Positions 34,162-43,879 of a DNA stretch of 64,000 nucleotides are shown here, piece after piece. The notes under the pieces were generated by a model. The model searched no databases. It was given only the letters and a program-made list of their open reading frames with translations, and was not told where the DNA came from. Position numbers and translations under genes: made by a program. Source of the DNA: an uncultured Muribaculaceae bacterium (GTDB taxonomy: Bacteria > Bacteroidota > Bacteroidia > Bacteroidales > Muribaculaceae); assembly GCA_910587075.1 (NCBI GenBank), contig CAJUKE010000009.1:1-64000 (forward strand). The letters run 5' to 3'. How positions within the stretch are numbered: position 1 is the stretch's first letter; each line of letters begins with the position of its first letter.

Positions 34162-34665
34162 ATGAAAAACAGAAACACCCGCTTAGCCGAGATTATCGAC
34201 GTAATCTCCCACCAGGTAATAAGTTCGCAGGAAGAGCTGTCGAAGCAGCTCGCCATCAGGGGGCACATAGTGACCCAGGCAACCCTGTCGCGCGACCTGA
34301 AGAACATCAAGGCTACCAAGATCGCGACCGACAAAGGGGTCTACCGCTACATCGTGGGCGAAGGGAGCGCCATGCAGCGCGGAGCGCGCCGCGGACGCCA
34401 GTACGGGGCCGGAACGCCCCACCCGCAGCACAGCTCGGTGGTGAGCGCCAGCATCACCGGGAACCTCGTGGTGGTGAAGACGCGCAACGGCTACGCCAGC
34501 GGCCTGGCCTACGACATCGACACCATCGACTCCCCCCTCATCGCGGGCACCATCTCCGGGGCCGACACCGTGTTCGCCGCCCTGGCCGAAGGGGCTCCGC
34601 GGGCCGACGTCATAGAGCTGTTCCGCTCGATATTGCCGCCGCATACCCACCATAATCTCAAATAG
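34162..34665 (+). CDS. argR: Arginine repressor ArgR
   Basis: A 167-residue transcription regulator. The N-terminal winged helix (residues about 1-70) contains SQEELSKQLAIRGHIVTQATLSRDLKNI, the ArgR DNA-binding signature. The C-terminal domain has GNLVVVKTRNGYASGLAYDID and GTISGADTVF, the arginine-binding and hexamer-forming part. It should repress arginine biosynthesis genes when arginine is plentiful; none of those genes is in this window. The DnaA box and AT-rich region precede it. Confidence 0.93.
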   Translation: MKNRNTRLAEIIDVISHQVISSQEELSKQLAIRGHIVTQATLSRDLKNIKATKIATDKGVYRYIVGEGSAMQRGARRGRQYGAGTPHPQHSSVVSASITGNLVVVKTRNGYASGLAYDIDTIDSPLIAGTISGADTVFAALAEGAPRADVIELFRSILPPHTHHNLK

Positions 34666-34788
34666 TTGCGTTCATTCGCCGCCCACGCGTCCCGACGTTC
34701 GGACCGATGCCTTCAGAGCCTCTCGGCGATTAATTCGCGCAGGCTTTGGAAGCGGGGCGCGGCGGAGGGCTTTTTAGCCATTGGCGAG

Positions 34789-34819
34789 TTGCCTGTTCCA
34801 AGTTTTTTTCGTACCTTTG
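34789..34819 (+). promoter_or_regulatory. Promoter for gyrB
   Basis: TTG (34789-34791), 20 bp, then TACCTTTG (34812-34819), a good Bacteroidetes promoter with the start codon 42 bp further. The gap 34666-34788 after argR holds no other clear signal. Confidence 0.6.
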
Positions 34820-34861
34820 TTGTAACTTTTAGAACGACAAAAACAGCTTACAACACATAGT

Positions 34862-36823
34862 ATGTCAAACGATTTATTTGACTTAGACGAAAAAGAACAG
34901 AAGCAGGAAGAATACAGCGCCAGCAACATCCAGGTGCTCGAAGGACTTGAGGCCGTGCGCAAGCGCCCGGCCATGTATATCGGCGACATCAGCGCCAAGG
35001 GTCTTCACCACCTGGTGTACGAGGTGGTCGACAACTCGATCGACGAGGCCCTCGCCGGATTCTGCACCCACATCGAGGTAACCATCAACGAGGACAACTC
35101 GATAACCGTTGTCGACAACGGCCGCGGCATCCCCGTCGATATGCACGAGAAAGAGCACAAGAGCGCCCTCGAAGTGGTGCTGACGGTGCTCCACGCCGGC
35201 GGCAAGTTTGACAAAGGCTCCTACAAGGTGTCGGGCGGCCTCCACGGCGTGGGCGTCAGCTGCGTAAACGCCCTCTCGACCTACCTGCGCGCCGAAGTGC
35301 GCCGCGGCGGCAAGGTGTACATGCAGGAATACTCCTGCGGCAAGCCGACCTCCGAGCTCAAGGTGATCGGCGAGAGCGACGACCACGGCACCTCGATCAC
35401 CTTCCTGCCCGACTCGTCGATCTTCACCGTAAGCATCTACGACTACGACGTGCTGGCCAACCGCCTGCGCGACCTCGCGTTCCTCAACGCCGGCATATCG
35501 CTGACCCTCACCGACCTGCGCCAGCGCGACAGCGAGGGTAACGCCCGCCGCGAGGTGTTCTACTCGGCCAACGGCCTGGAGGAGTTCGTGCAATACATCG
35601 ACTCCAACAAGGAGCCGCTCATCCAGCATGTGATCCACCTTACGACCGAGCGCCAGGGTATCCCCGTGGAAGTGGCCCTGACGTACAACACCTCGTTCAA
35701 CGAGAACGTATACTCCTTTGTAAACAACATCAACACCATCGAGGGTGGCACGCACCTCAGCGGATTCCGCCGCGGCCTCACCACCACCCTGAAAAAATAC
35801 GCCGACGACAACAAGCTCCTTGAAAAGAGCAAGGTCGAAATCGCCGGCGACGACTTCCGCGAGGGCCTCACAGCCGTGATCTCAGTGAAGGTGATGGAGC
35901 CCCAGTTCGAGGGTCAGACCAAGACGAAACTCGGCAACTCCGAGGTGACCGGCGCGGTGAGCGCCGCCGTGAGCGACGCCCTGCGCAACTACCTCGAAGA
36001 GCACCCCAAGGAAGCCAAGATCATCGTTGAGAAGGTAGTGCTCGCCGCCCAGGCGCGCCAGGCGGCCTACAACGCCCGAGTGAAGATACAGCGCAAGTCG
36101 CCCCTCAGCGGCGGCGGCCTCCCCGGCAAACTCGCCGACTGCTCCAGCCGCACAGCCGAGGAGTGCGAGATCTTCCTGGTCGAGGGTGACTCCGCGGGCG
36201 GCACCGCCAAGAGCGGCCGCGACCGCCGTTTCCAGGCCATCCTCCCCCTGCGAGGCAAGGTGCTCAACGTCGAGAAGGCCATGGACCACAAGGTGTTCGA
36301 GTCGGAGCAGATCACCAACATCTTCCGCGCCCTCCGCGTGACCATCGGCACCGAGAACGACCCCAAGGAGGCCAACCTCGCCAAGCTGGCCTACCACAAG
36401 GTGATCATCATGACCGATGCCGACGTCGACGGCTCGCACATCGCGACGCTGCTGATGACCCTCTTCTTCCGCCGTATGCGCCCCATCATTGAGCAGGGGT
36501 ACCTCTACCTGGCCACCCCGCCCCTCTACAAGTGCGTGCGCGGCAAGGTCGAGGAGTACTGCTGGACCGAGCAGCAGCGTCAGGCCTTCATCGACAAATA
36601 CGGGCCGCAGACCCGCGTGCAGCGCTACAAGGGTCTCGGTGAGATGAGCGCCGAGGAGCTCCGCGACACCACCATGTCGCCCGAGGGACGTATGCTCAAA
36701 CAAGTGCAGATTTCCGACGCCGCCGCCGCCGACCGCATCTTCTCGATGCTCATGGGCGAGGACGTGGCACCCCGCCGCGAGTTCATCGAGGCCAACGCCA
36801 ACTACGCTAACATCGACGCATAA
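34862..36823 (+). CDS. gyrB: DNA gyrase subunit B
   Basis: A 653-residue type IIA topoisomerase subunit that, with GyrA, introduces negative supercoils using ATP. The GHKL ATPase site shows VVDNSIDEALAGF, VVDNGRGIPVDMH and GGLHGVGVSCVNALS. The TOPRIM domain shows EGDSAGGTAKSGRDRRFQA and MTDADVDGSHIATLL. Length matches the shorter GyrB class without the E. coli insert. ParE can look similar, but SGRDR and overall order favour GyrB. A promoter (TTG-N20-TACCTTTG) lies 42 bp upstream. Confidence 0.94.
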   Translation: MSNDLFDLDEKEQKQEEYSASNIQVLEGLEAVRKRPAMYIGDISAKGLHHLVYEVVDNSIDEALAGFCTHIEVTINEDNSITVVDNGRGIPVDMHEKEHKSALEVVLTVLHAGGKFDKGSYKVSGGLHGVGVSCVNALSTYLRAEVRRGGKVYMQEYSCGKPTSELKVIGESDDHGTSITFLPDSSIFTVSIYDYDVLANRLRDLAFLNAGISLTLTDLRQRDSEGNARREVFYSANGLEEFVQYIDSNKEPLIQHVIHLTTERQGIPVEVALTYNTSFNENVYSFVNNINTIEGGTHLSGFRRGLTTTLKKYADDNKLLEKSKVEIAGDDFREGLTAVISVKVMEPQFEGQTKTKLGNSEVTGAVSAAVSDALRNYLEEHPKEAKIIVEKVVLAAQARQAAYNARVKIQRKSPLSGGGLPGKLADCSSRTAEECEIFLVEGDSAGGTAKSGRDRRFQAILPLRGKVLNVEKAMDHKVFESEQITNIFRALRVTIGTENDPKEANLAKLAYHKVIIMTDADVDGSHIATLLMTLFFRRMRPIIEQGYLYLATPPLYKCVRGKVEEYCWTEQQRQAFIDKYGPQTRVQRYKGLGEMSAEELRDTTMSPEGRMLKQVQISDAAAADRIFSMLMGEDVAPRREFIEANANYANIDA

Positions 36824-36841
36824 AGCACGCCATTGATTGTG

Positions 36842-36869
36842 ACGCTTAACATTTCCAGGTGTTAAGCGT
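36842..36869 (+). terminator. Hairpin between gyrB and rnr
   Basis: A perfect 10-bp stem (36842-36851 with 36860-36869) around an 8-nt loop lies 19 bp after the gyrB stop. No clean T-run follows, so it may terminate poorly or protect the mRNA end. Confidence 0.45.
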
Positions 36870-36945
36870 TACAATATATATAACGACTACACGGTCCCGA
36901 CGGCTTCAGACTCCGCCCGACCACCATTATAACCCCAACAGCATT

Positions 36946-39321
36946 ATGGCCAAAGCTAAACAAGCCGTACAGAAGCTGCGCGACACCGTCGGGCAGTTCA
37001 TCGCAGAGCAGAAAAACAACTCATTCAACTATAAACAAGTATCCGCCGCCGTAGGAGCCAAGACCCCCGCGGCGCAGAAGCAGGTGGCTATGATGCTGGC
37101 CGAAATGGCGTTCGACGGCATTCTGATCGAGAACGCCCCGGGGTCGTACCGCTCGCCGCAGCGCACCAACGTGGCCACCGGCACCTTCGTGCGCCGCTCC
37201 AACGGCAAGAACAGTGTCATCACCGACGACGACAACGAAACCATCTTCGTGGCCGAGCGCAACGCCCGCCACGCCCTCAACGGCGACCGCGTGAAGGTTA
37301 CCGTGGCCGCCGCCCGCAAGGGTGCCGAGGCCGAAGCCGAAGTGATCGAGATCATCGAGCGCAAGGAGCAGAACCTCATAGGCACCCTGCAGGTCGACAA
37401 GGCCGTTACCTTCCTTAAGACCGACTCCAAATTCTTGGGCTTCGACATCTTTATCCCCCGCGACAAGATCAAGGGGGGCAAGGACGGCGACAAGGCCGTT
37501 GTGCGCATCACCGACTGGCCCGACGAGGCCAAGAACCCCCGCGGCGAGGTAGTCGACATCCTTGGGAAGGCCGGCGAGAACAATGCCGAAATCCACGCCA
37601 TCCTCGCCGAGTTCGGCCTCCCCTACCGCTACCCGCAGGCCGTGGAGAAAGCCGCCGACAAAATCGACGCCGGAATCACTCCCGAGGAGATTTCGCGCCG
37701 CGAGGATTTCCGCAAGGTGACCACCTTTACCATCGACCCCAAGGACGCCAAGGACTTTGACGACGCCCTCTCGATACGCCGCCTCGACAACGGCAACTGG
37801 GAGGTAGGCGTTCACATCGCCGACGTGACCCACTACGTCACCCCCAACTCCATAATCGACCGCGAGGCCCAGAAGCGCGCCACGTCGGTCTACCTCGTTG
37901 ACCGCGTCGTACCGATGCTCCCCGAGCACCTCTGCAACGGCATATGCTCGCTGCGCCCCAACGAGGAGAAGCTCGCCTTCTCGGTAATCTTCGAGCTCGA
38001 CCAGCAGGCCAACGTGCTGAATTCGCGCATAACCCGCACCGTGATCGAGAGCGACCGCCGCTTCGCCTATGAAGAGGCCCAGGACGTTATCGAAACCGGA
38101 GAGGGGGATATGAAGGAGGAGATCCTAACCCTCGACCACCTCGCCAAGGAGCTACGCGCCCGCCGCTTCGAGAACGGCTCGGTGGACTTCGACCGCGAGG
38201 AGGTGCGCTTCGACATAGACGAGACGGGGCACCCCGTGGGCGTGTACTTCAAGGTGTCGAAGGACGCCAACAAGCTCATCGAGGAGTTCATGCTCCTGGC
38301 CAACAAGACCGTGGCCACCGCCATCGGCAAGGTCGAAGGGCGCAAGAAGGCCAAAGCGTTCGTTTACCGCATCCATGACCAGCCCGACCCCGAGCGCCTG
38401 GCCGACCTGGCAAAGCTCGCCGCCGCCTTCGGCTACCGCCTGAAGACCACCGGCACCCCCCGCGAAATCAACCGCTCGATCAACAAGATGCTGAAGGACG
38501 TAAAGGGGAAAGGCGAGGAGAACTACCTGTCGGTGCTCGCCATACGCTCCATGGCCAAAGCGATTTACACCACGGAGAACATCGGCCACTACGGCCTGGG
38601 CTTCGACTACTACACCCACTTCACATCGCCCATACGCCGCTACCCCGATATGATGGTACACCGCCTGCTCGACCGCTACCTGAACGGCGGGCGCAGCGTG
38701 AGCCTCGACAAACTCGAAGACGAATGCAAGCACTCGTCGGAGATGGAGCAGCTGGCGGCCAACGCCGAGCGCGCCTCGATCAAATACAAGCAGGTCGAAT
38801 ATATGGCCGACCACATAGCCGAAGAGTACGAAGGGATGATTTCCGGCGTTACCGAATGGGGCATCTATGTGGAGCTGGACGAGAACAAGTGCGAGGGCCT
38901 GGTGCCGATGCGCGACATGGCCGACGACTACTATGACTTCGACGAGAAGAACTTCCTGATCCGCGGACGGCGCCGCGGCAACGTGTACCGCCTCGGCGAC
39001 AAGGTGCGCGTGCGCGTGGCCAACGCCAACCTCGAACGCAAGCAGCTCGACTTCCTCCTCGTGGATTCCCGCGGCAACCGCCCGGGCGAGGACGACCTCG
39101 GCTTCACCAACCCCAAGACCCACGGCCCCCACGGCCCGAACCCCGCCAAAGCCGCCCGCGCCAAGGAAAAGGCCGAGCGCAAGGAGGAGCGCCGCATGAC
39201 CCGCGGCGAAAAGGCAACCGCCGCGGCCCGCAAGGCCCGCAAGGCCAAGGCCGACAAGGGGGGCAAGACCACCCAGGGTGGCGTGAAGAAAACCACCCGC
39301 CGCCAGCCCAGGAGGCGCTGA
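36946..39321 (+). CDS. rnr: Ribonuclease R
   Basis: A 791-residue 3'-5' exoribonuclease that degrades structured RNA. Order: N-terminal winged-helix and cold-shock domains (to about 220), the RNB catalytic domain with TIDPKDAKDFDDALSI carrying the metal-binding aspartates, then an S1 domain (EGMISGVTEWGIYVELDENKCEGLV). A Lys/Arg-rich tail (about 60 residues) probably helps bind RNA. The start at 36946 (MAKAKQAVQKLR) is preferred to an ATG at 36859 inside the intergenic hairpin region. It follows gyrB by 122 bp. Confidence 0.93.
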   Translation: MAKAKQAVQKLRDTVGQFIAEQKNNSFNYKQVSAAVGAKTPAAQKQVAMMLAEMAFDGILIENAPGSYRSPQRTNVATGTFVRRSNGKNSVITDDDNETIFVAERNARHALNGDRVKVTVAAARKGAEAEAEVIEIIERKEQNLIGTLQVDKAVTFLKTDSKFLGFDIFIPRDKIKGGKDGDKAVVRITDWPDEAKNPRGEVVDILGKAGENNAEIHAILAEFGLPYRYPQAVEKAADKIDAGITPEEISRREDFRKVTTFTIDPKDAKDFDDALSIRRLDNGNWEVGVHIADVTHYVTPNSIIDREAQKRATSVYLVDRVVPMLPEHLCNGICSLRPNEEKLAFSVIFELDQQANVLNSRITRTVIESDRRFAYEEAQDVIETGEGDMKEEILTLDHLAKELRARRFENGSVDFDREEVRFDIDETGHPVGVYFKVSKDANKLIEEFMLLANKTVATAIGKVEGRKKAKAFVYRIHDQPDPERLADLAKLAAAFGYRLKTTGTPREINRSINKMLKDVKGKGEENYLSVLAIRSMAKAIYTTENIGHYGLGFDYYTHFTSPIRRYPDMMVHRLLDRYLNGGRSVSLDKLEDECKHSSEMEQLAANAERASIKYKQVEYMADHIAEEYEGMISGVTEWGIYVELDENKCEGLVPMRDMADDYYDFDEKNFLIRGRRRGNVYRLGDKVRVRVANANLERKQLDFLLVDSRGNRPGEDDLGFTNPKTHGPHGPNPAKAARAKEKAERKEERRMTRGEKATAAARKARKAKADKGGKTTQGGVKKTTRRQPRRR

Positions 39322-39426
39322 GCGCCCCTCAGGCCCCGGGCGCGGCTCCGCGCAGCGAGCCGCGACAGAGGGCAAGCCATACCGAACCAATCATTTGTAA
39401 CACAACAAAATAAGATATAGAGCCAT

Positions 39427-40530
39427 ATGTCACTTCAATGCGGCATCGTAGGACTGCCCAACGTAGGCAAATCCACGCTTTTCAACTGTCTCTCCAACGC
39501 CAAGGCCCAGTCGGCCAATTTCCCGTTCTGCACCATCGAGCCTAACGTGGGTGTGATCACCGTGCCCGACGACCGCCTCAACAAACTCGTGGAGATGTGC
39601 CAGCCCAAGAGCGTGGTGCCCGCCACGGTTGAAATCGTCGACATCGCCGGCCTCGTGAAGGGCGCGAGCAAGGGTGAGGGCCTGGGGAACAAGTTCCTGG
39701 CCAACATCCGCGAAACCGACGCCATACTGCACGTTCTGCGCTGCTTCGACGACGACAACATAACCCACGTCGACGGCACAGTCGACCCCGTGCGCGACAA
39801 GGAAATCATCGACTACGAACTCCAGCTCAAGGACCTCGAAACCGTTGAGAGCCGCATAGCCAAAACCCAAAAACAGGCACAGACCGGGGGCGACAAGGTG
39901 GCCAAGATGCAGTACGAGGTGCTGCTCCGCTTCAAGGAGGCGCTCGACCAGGGTAAGGCCGCGCGCACCGTCACCCTCGACACCCCCGACGAGCAGAAGT
40001 TCGCCCGCGAGCTCTTCCTGCTCACCAACAAGCCGGTGCTGTACGTTTGCAACGTCGACGACTCCTCGGCCGTCGACGGCAACAAGTATGTCGACGCCGT
40101 TCGCGAAGCCGTAAAGGATGAGAACGCGCAGATACTGATCGTGGCGGCCCAGACCGAGAGCGAAATAGCCGAACTCGACACCTACGAGGAGCGCCAGGAG
40201 TTCCTCAACGAGATAGGGCTGGAGGAGTCGGGCGTGTCGCGCCTGATCCGCGCCGCCTACGCTCTGCTCAACCTCCAGACGTTCTTCACCGCCGGAGCCG
40301 ACGAGGTGCGCGCCTGGACCTTCATCCGCGGCTCCAAGGCACCGCAGTGCGCCGGAATCATCCACACCGACTTCGAGAAGGGATTCATCCGCGCCGAAGT
40401 GATCAAATACGACGACTATGTGACCCTCGGCGGCGAAACCGCCGTGAAGGAGGCCGGCAAGCTCGCCGTGGAAGGTAAAGAGTATGTGGCCCAGGACGGC
40501 GACATCATGCACTTCCGCTTCAATGTGTGA
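39427..40530 (+). CDS. ychF: Ribosome-binding ATPase YchF
   Basis: A 367-residue Obg-family P-loop protein (YchF/OLA1) that prefers ATP to GTP and binds ribosomes. G1 is GLPNVGKSTLFNCLSNAKA near the N-terminus, G3 DIAGLVKGAS, and the C-terminal TGS domain has AGADEVRAWTFIRGSKAPQCAGIIHTDFEKGFIRAEV. Length is exactly typical. It lies 105 bp after rnr and 21 bp before the hydrolase gene. Confidence 0.96.
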   Translation: MSLQCGIVGLPNVGKSTLFNCLSNAKAQSANFPFCTIEPNVGVITVPDDRLNKLVEMCQPKSVVPATVEIVDIAGLVKGASKGEGLGNKFLANIRETDAILHVLRCFDDDNITHVDGTVDPVRDKEIIDYELQLKDLETVESRIAKTQKQAQTGGDKVAKMQYEVLLRFKEALDQGKAARTVTLDTPDEQKFARELFLLTNKPVLYVCNVDDSSAVDGNKYVDAVREAVKDENAQILIVAAQTESEIAELDTYEERQEFLNEIGLEESGVSRLIRAAYALLNLQTFFTAGADEVRAWTFIRGSKAPQCAGIIHTDFEKGFIRAEVIKYDDYVTLGGETAVKEAGKLAVEGKEYVAQDGDIMHFRFNV

Positions 40531-40551
40531 CCCGGCGCCGAACGCTAACCA

Positions 40552-41340
40552 ATGAATATGAAACTCACGATACTCGGTAGCGGCACCTCCACGGGGGTGC
40601 CGCAACTGCGTTGCGACTGCCGGGTGTGCCGCTCGACCGACCCGCTCGACAGCCGCCTGCGCTGCTCGGCCCTGCTGGAGACCGGCGGGAAACAGATACT
40701 GATCGACTGCGGGCCCGACTTCCGCGAGCAGATGCTCCGCTACCACCGCGAGGGGAACCTCGACGCGCTGCTGCTGACCCATCAGCACTACGACCATGTG
40801 GGGGGAGTCGATGACCTGCGACCCTACTGCTACTACAACCGCGAGCCGCGCGACTTTCCCGTTTACTGCACCGAGGCCGTGGCCGACGCCCTGCGGGCGA
40901 GCATCCCCTACAGCTTCGCGACGGAGAAATACCCCGGCGTGCCCACCTACGAGCTGCATATCACAGAGCCCTTCCGGCCTTTCATCGCCGCCGGGGTCGA
41001 GGTGCTTCCGGTGCCCGCCACGCATTCAATCGACTACCATCTGCCGGTGACCGGGTTCCGATTCGGTGACCTGGCCTATCTGACCGATGTGAAAACAATC
41101 GCCCCGGATGCCGTAGAGGCGCTCCGAGGCGTGAAAGTGTTGGTTGTGAACGCGCTGCGCGTGGAGCCGCACCGCTCGCATATGTCGCTGTCGGAGGCTC
41201 TCGACTTAGTGCGCGAGATAGCACCCGAGCGAGCCTACCTCACACATATTTCCCACGGGCTGGGCCTCCACAAAGAGGTGTCGGAAACGCTCCCCGAAGG
41301 GGTGTTCCTCGCCTACGACGGACTGGAAATAACCATCTGA
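40552..41340 (+). CDS. Metallo-beta-lactamase-fold hydrolase (PhnP-like)
   Basis: A 262-residue hydrolase. The zinc-binding motif THQHYDHVGG and downstream metal ligands (PATHSIDYH, LTDV, HRSHMSL, LTHISHGLG) are in place. The N-terminal GSGTSTGVPQLRCDCRVC matches PhnP-like enzymes, which hydrolyse cyclic or other phosphodiesters, but many relatives have no known substrate. It follows ychF by 21 bp. Its neighbour downstream, the MscS channel, is convergent 36 bp away. Confidence 0.88.
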   Translation: MNMKLTILGSGTSTGVPQLRCDCRVCRSTDPLDSRLRCSALLETGGKQILIDCGPDFREQMLRYHREGNLDALLLTHQHYDHVGGVDDLRPYCYYNREPRDFPVYCTEAVADALRASIPYSFATEKYPGVPTYELHITEPFRPFIAAGVEVLPVPATHSIDYHLPVTGFRFGDLAYLTDVKTIAPDAVEALRGVKVLVVNALRVEPHRSHMSLSEALDLVREIAPERAYLTHISHGLGLHKEVSETLPEGVFLAYDGLEITI

Positions 41341-41376
41341 CCGGGGGTAGCCCCCGGCAGAGGGTTGCCCGGGCCG

Positions 41377-42522
41377 TCAGGCCATATGCACATCGAGCTG
41401 CGGGAAGGGGAAGTGGGCCCCGACGGAGGGAAGCTCGTTGTAGAACTTCTCATTGTAATAGTAGAACACGGCCCAGTAGTCGCTGGTCTTGGTCCAGGCG
41501 CGCACCTGGATGTCGACCGACGATGCCGCCAGCTCGCTGAGATACACCGCCGGAGCGTAGTTAGGCTTGGGGAGCATGGCAAGCAACTCGGCCTCGCGGT
41601 CCTGCTCCCACTGCGATATTTTTTCCTTGGTCTTGCGGTGGCGGAAGAGAACTTTGTCCCAGAACGTGCGCTTCCTTTCGGGAGCCGCTGCCGCTTCCGA
41701 CGCGGGAGTTTCGGCGGCGAGCGCGGCGGCGGAAGCCCCGACGGCGTTTTCCTCAGCCGTGCCAACCACCTGGAGATCCTTTTCATCGCCAAGGTCGTCG
41801 CCCTGCTCGATGCGGCTGTCGGCACGGAACATATTCAGGATGGCCTCGCGCACGGCGTTCACATCGTCGCCGTAGGAGATGGATATGGTCCAGGTTACGC
41901 GGCGGTATGCCTCGCGCGACCAGTTGTTGACGCTCCCGGTTGAAAGGGAGCCGTTGGGGATGGAAATCGACTTATTGTCGTAGGTGGTGATAATGGTGGA
42001 GAAAATCTGTATCTCTCTCACAGTTCCGGCGTACCCCTGCACCTCGATATAGTCGCCGATCTTATACGGCTTGAGGAGCAGAATTAGCACCCCGCCGGCG
42101 AAATTCTGGAGCGTGCCGCTGAGCGCCATACCGATAGCGACACCGGCGGAGGCGAAAATCGCGAGGAACGAGGTGGTCTCGATGCCGATAATGCCAATCA
42201 CCGTCACTATCAATATGAAGTACAGCACGATATTGATCAGCGACAACACGAAGGTGCTCAGCGAGGTATCGACCTTTCGGCGGATGAATATGGCAGATAC
42301 GATTTTGAAAATCTTGCGTATAATGAACCGACCGACATAGAACACGAGGATGGCTATGGCGACATTGATGGCGAAGTTCACCATCGTTTCGGCCAGACGC
42401 CCCAGGAGGTCGTTGAACGAAAGGTCCTTGAGCATGGCCAGGTCCTCCTTGACGTTCGGAAGGTCCTCAGGCGCTGGTGTGGCGGGTGTCAGCCCCGGAA
42501 ACACGTCTTGCAGAAAAAACAT
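41377..42522 (-). CDS. MscS-type mechanosensitive channel with C-terminal insertion
   Basis: A 381-residue inner-membrane channel. After an N-terminal extension, three transmembrane segments lead to the pore-lining helix and beta domain (SAGVAIGMALSGTLQNFAGGVLI, then LKPYKIGDYIEVQGYAGTVREI). MscS channels open under membrane tension to release solutes. Odd feature: the C-terminal alpha/beta domain is split by an insertion of roughly 75-80 residues (about 237-315) rich in Ala and Glu and then charged, before the domain resumes at AVYLSELAASSVDIQVRAW. This is not the usual family layout. Confidence 0.88.
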   Translation of the reverse strand: MFFLQDVFPGLTPATPAPEDLPNVKEDLAMLKDLSFNDLLGRLAETMVNFAINVAIAILVFYVGRFIIRKIFKIVSAIFIRRKVDTSLSTFVLSLINIVLYFILIVTVIGIIGIETTSFLAIFASAGVAIGMALSGTLQNFAGGVLILLLKPYKIGDYIEVQGYAGTVREIQIFSTIITTYDNKSISIPNGSLSTGSVNNWSREAYRRVTWTISISYGDDVNAVREAILNMFRADSRIEQGDDLGDEKDLQVVGTAEENAVGASAAALAAETPASEAAAAPERKRTFWDKVLFRHRKTKEKISQWEQDREAELLAMLPKPNYAPAVYLSELAASSVDIQVRAWTKTSDYWAVFYYYNEKFYNELPSVGAHFPFPQLDVHMA

Positions 42523-42584
42523 AATTTTATTTGCTAAGGCAGAGTTATGAGGTAATTATGGATAATAGTTGAAGGGGGAAAGGC

Positions 42585-43784
42585 TTACTCATACAGGCGG
42601 GAGGCCACGTCGCGGTACCACTTAAGCTGTCGGTAGCTCTGGCGGGAGGCATCCTGTTCGGTAAAAAGGATGTAGGTGGTGAGGCCGCAATGGCGCCGTA
42701 CGTTGAAGCGGTTTACCATATAGATACGCTCCGTGGCGCCTTGGAAACTCACAGCGCCGTCGAGAACGCTTTTCCAGCTATTGTACGCGGCGGGGTTCTC
42801 AACCAGGAGCTGCTCCATATAGTCGTCGAAGTCGAAATAGTTGTTGCCCGAATTCTGGAACTGCTGCACCGAGCCTTTTTGCGGCTGCGGGGGGCGCGAG
42901 GAGTAGATTTCGGCCGTGGCGGCAGCAAGGGGTTCGAGCTCGGCGGAGCGGACCACGGAGAGGGTGCAACCGCTCGTGTTCTGCTTGTAATAGAAGTCAA
43001 ACGAAGCCTTTACCGCCGAAACGAGGTCGAGCTCCGGGGCGAACATATGCTTCAGCGCCTCGTGGTAACGGGCGCCATCGGCGGGGAGCTCGGCGGCTGA
43101 GGCGGCAAACAGTCCGGCCGACTCACGGAGCTCATACATCACCTCGACCGACGCCATATAGCAGCAGTCGAAGTAAATGAAGTCGAAGTAACGACCTTCG
43201 AGCACACGACCCAGGGCGCTGATACTCATTTTCTTGGCGCCGTCCTGGCCGAAACCGCGGGGAGCGGCGGCGGGGAGGGTCTCGGGGTTCTCGAAGCCGG
43301 TGTTGAGCCAGCCGTCGGCATGGCTCCAAAGCATAAGCCCCCGGCATTCGGCGGGAGCGAGCCGCTCGGCGTCGTCGAGCACCCGGCCCATACGCTCCAT
43401 CGAGACGGAGGATAGGTCGCAGTCATATTCGGCGAGCGTCCTCTCCGAACCGTCGGGGAGGATTTCGAAAAGGCGCTGCTCAACGGCCTTGGTATCATTG
43501 TTGGTGCCGTGGCGGAACACGAGCAACCGCCCCCCGGCAAGGTCGCCGGCGAGAGCCGCCTGCTTCATCTCCTCGATGTCGCGCTCGTCGAAGTAGCCAC
43601 CGAGGTTGTTGTTGGCCGACATATATACCAGCACGACGCGGCTTACCTCCGAAGGTTCCGGCTCGGGGCACACAACCGGCTCGGGATCGTCGTCGTCAAA
43701 GCCGCAGGCCTGGAAGAGCGCCACCGCCGCGACCATAAGCGCCGCTATGCGCGCCCAATACCTGAATTGTCCTAATATATTCAT
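42585..43784 (-). CDS. Clostripain-family (C11) cysteine peptidase, lipoprotein
   Basis: A 399-residue surface lipoprotein. The signal segment ends AALFQAC with lipid-accepting Cys27, followed by an acidic tail. The peptidase domain has a His in LWSHADGW (His155) and the nucleophile region YFDCCYMASVE (Cys207/208), in C11 order. Relatives more often show LWDHGGGW at the His site, so activity should be checked. Bacteroidetes secrete clostripain-like proteases such as fragipain, which cleave after Arg or Lys. It ends 62 bp after the start of the convergent-facing MscS gene's partner region and lies 95 bp downstream of alaS. Confidence 0.82.
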   Translation of the reverse strand: MNILGQFRYWARIAALMVAAVALFQACGFDDDDPEPVVCPEPEPSEVSRVVLVYMSANNNLGGYFDERDIEEMKQAALAGDLAGGRLLVFRHGTNNDTKAVEQRLFEILPDGSERTLAEYDCDLSSVSMERMGRVLDDAERLAPAECRGLMLWSHADGWLNTGFENPETLPAAAPRGFGQDGAKKMSISALGRVLEGRYFDFIYFDCCYMASVEVMYELRESAGLFAASAAELPADGARYHEALKHMFAPELDLVSAVKASFDFYYKQNTSGCTLSVVRSAELEPLAAATAEIYSSRPPQPQKGSVQQFQNSGNNYFDFDDYMEQLLVENPAAYNSWKSVLDGAVSFQGATERIYMVNRFNVRRHCGLTTYILFTEQDASRQSYRQLKWYRDVASRLYE

Positions 43785-43821
43785 ATAATCACTTATATAA
43801 CGGCTTATGTGATAAAATATT

Positions 43822-43858
43822 GCGGGGGCGCGTCAGGCCGTGCCCGACACACCCCCGC
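43822..43858 (-). terminator. Hairpin after alaS
   Basis: A 7-bp GC stem (43822-43828 with 43852-43858) lies just past the alaS stop. In the minus sense it is followed by AATATTTTATCAC, which is T-rich but interrupted. Confidence 0.4.
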
Positions 43859-43879
43859 TATATCATAGGCCGATAGGCA

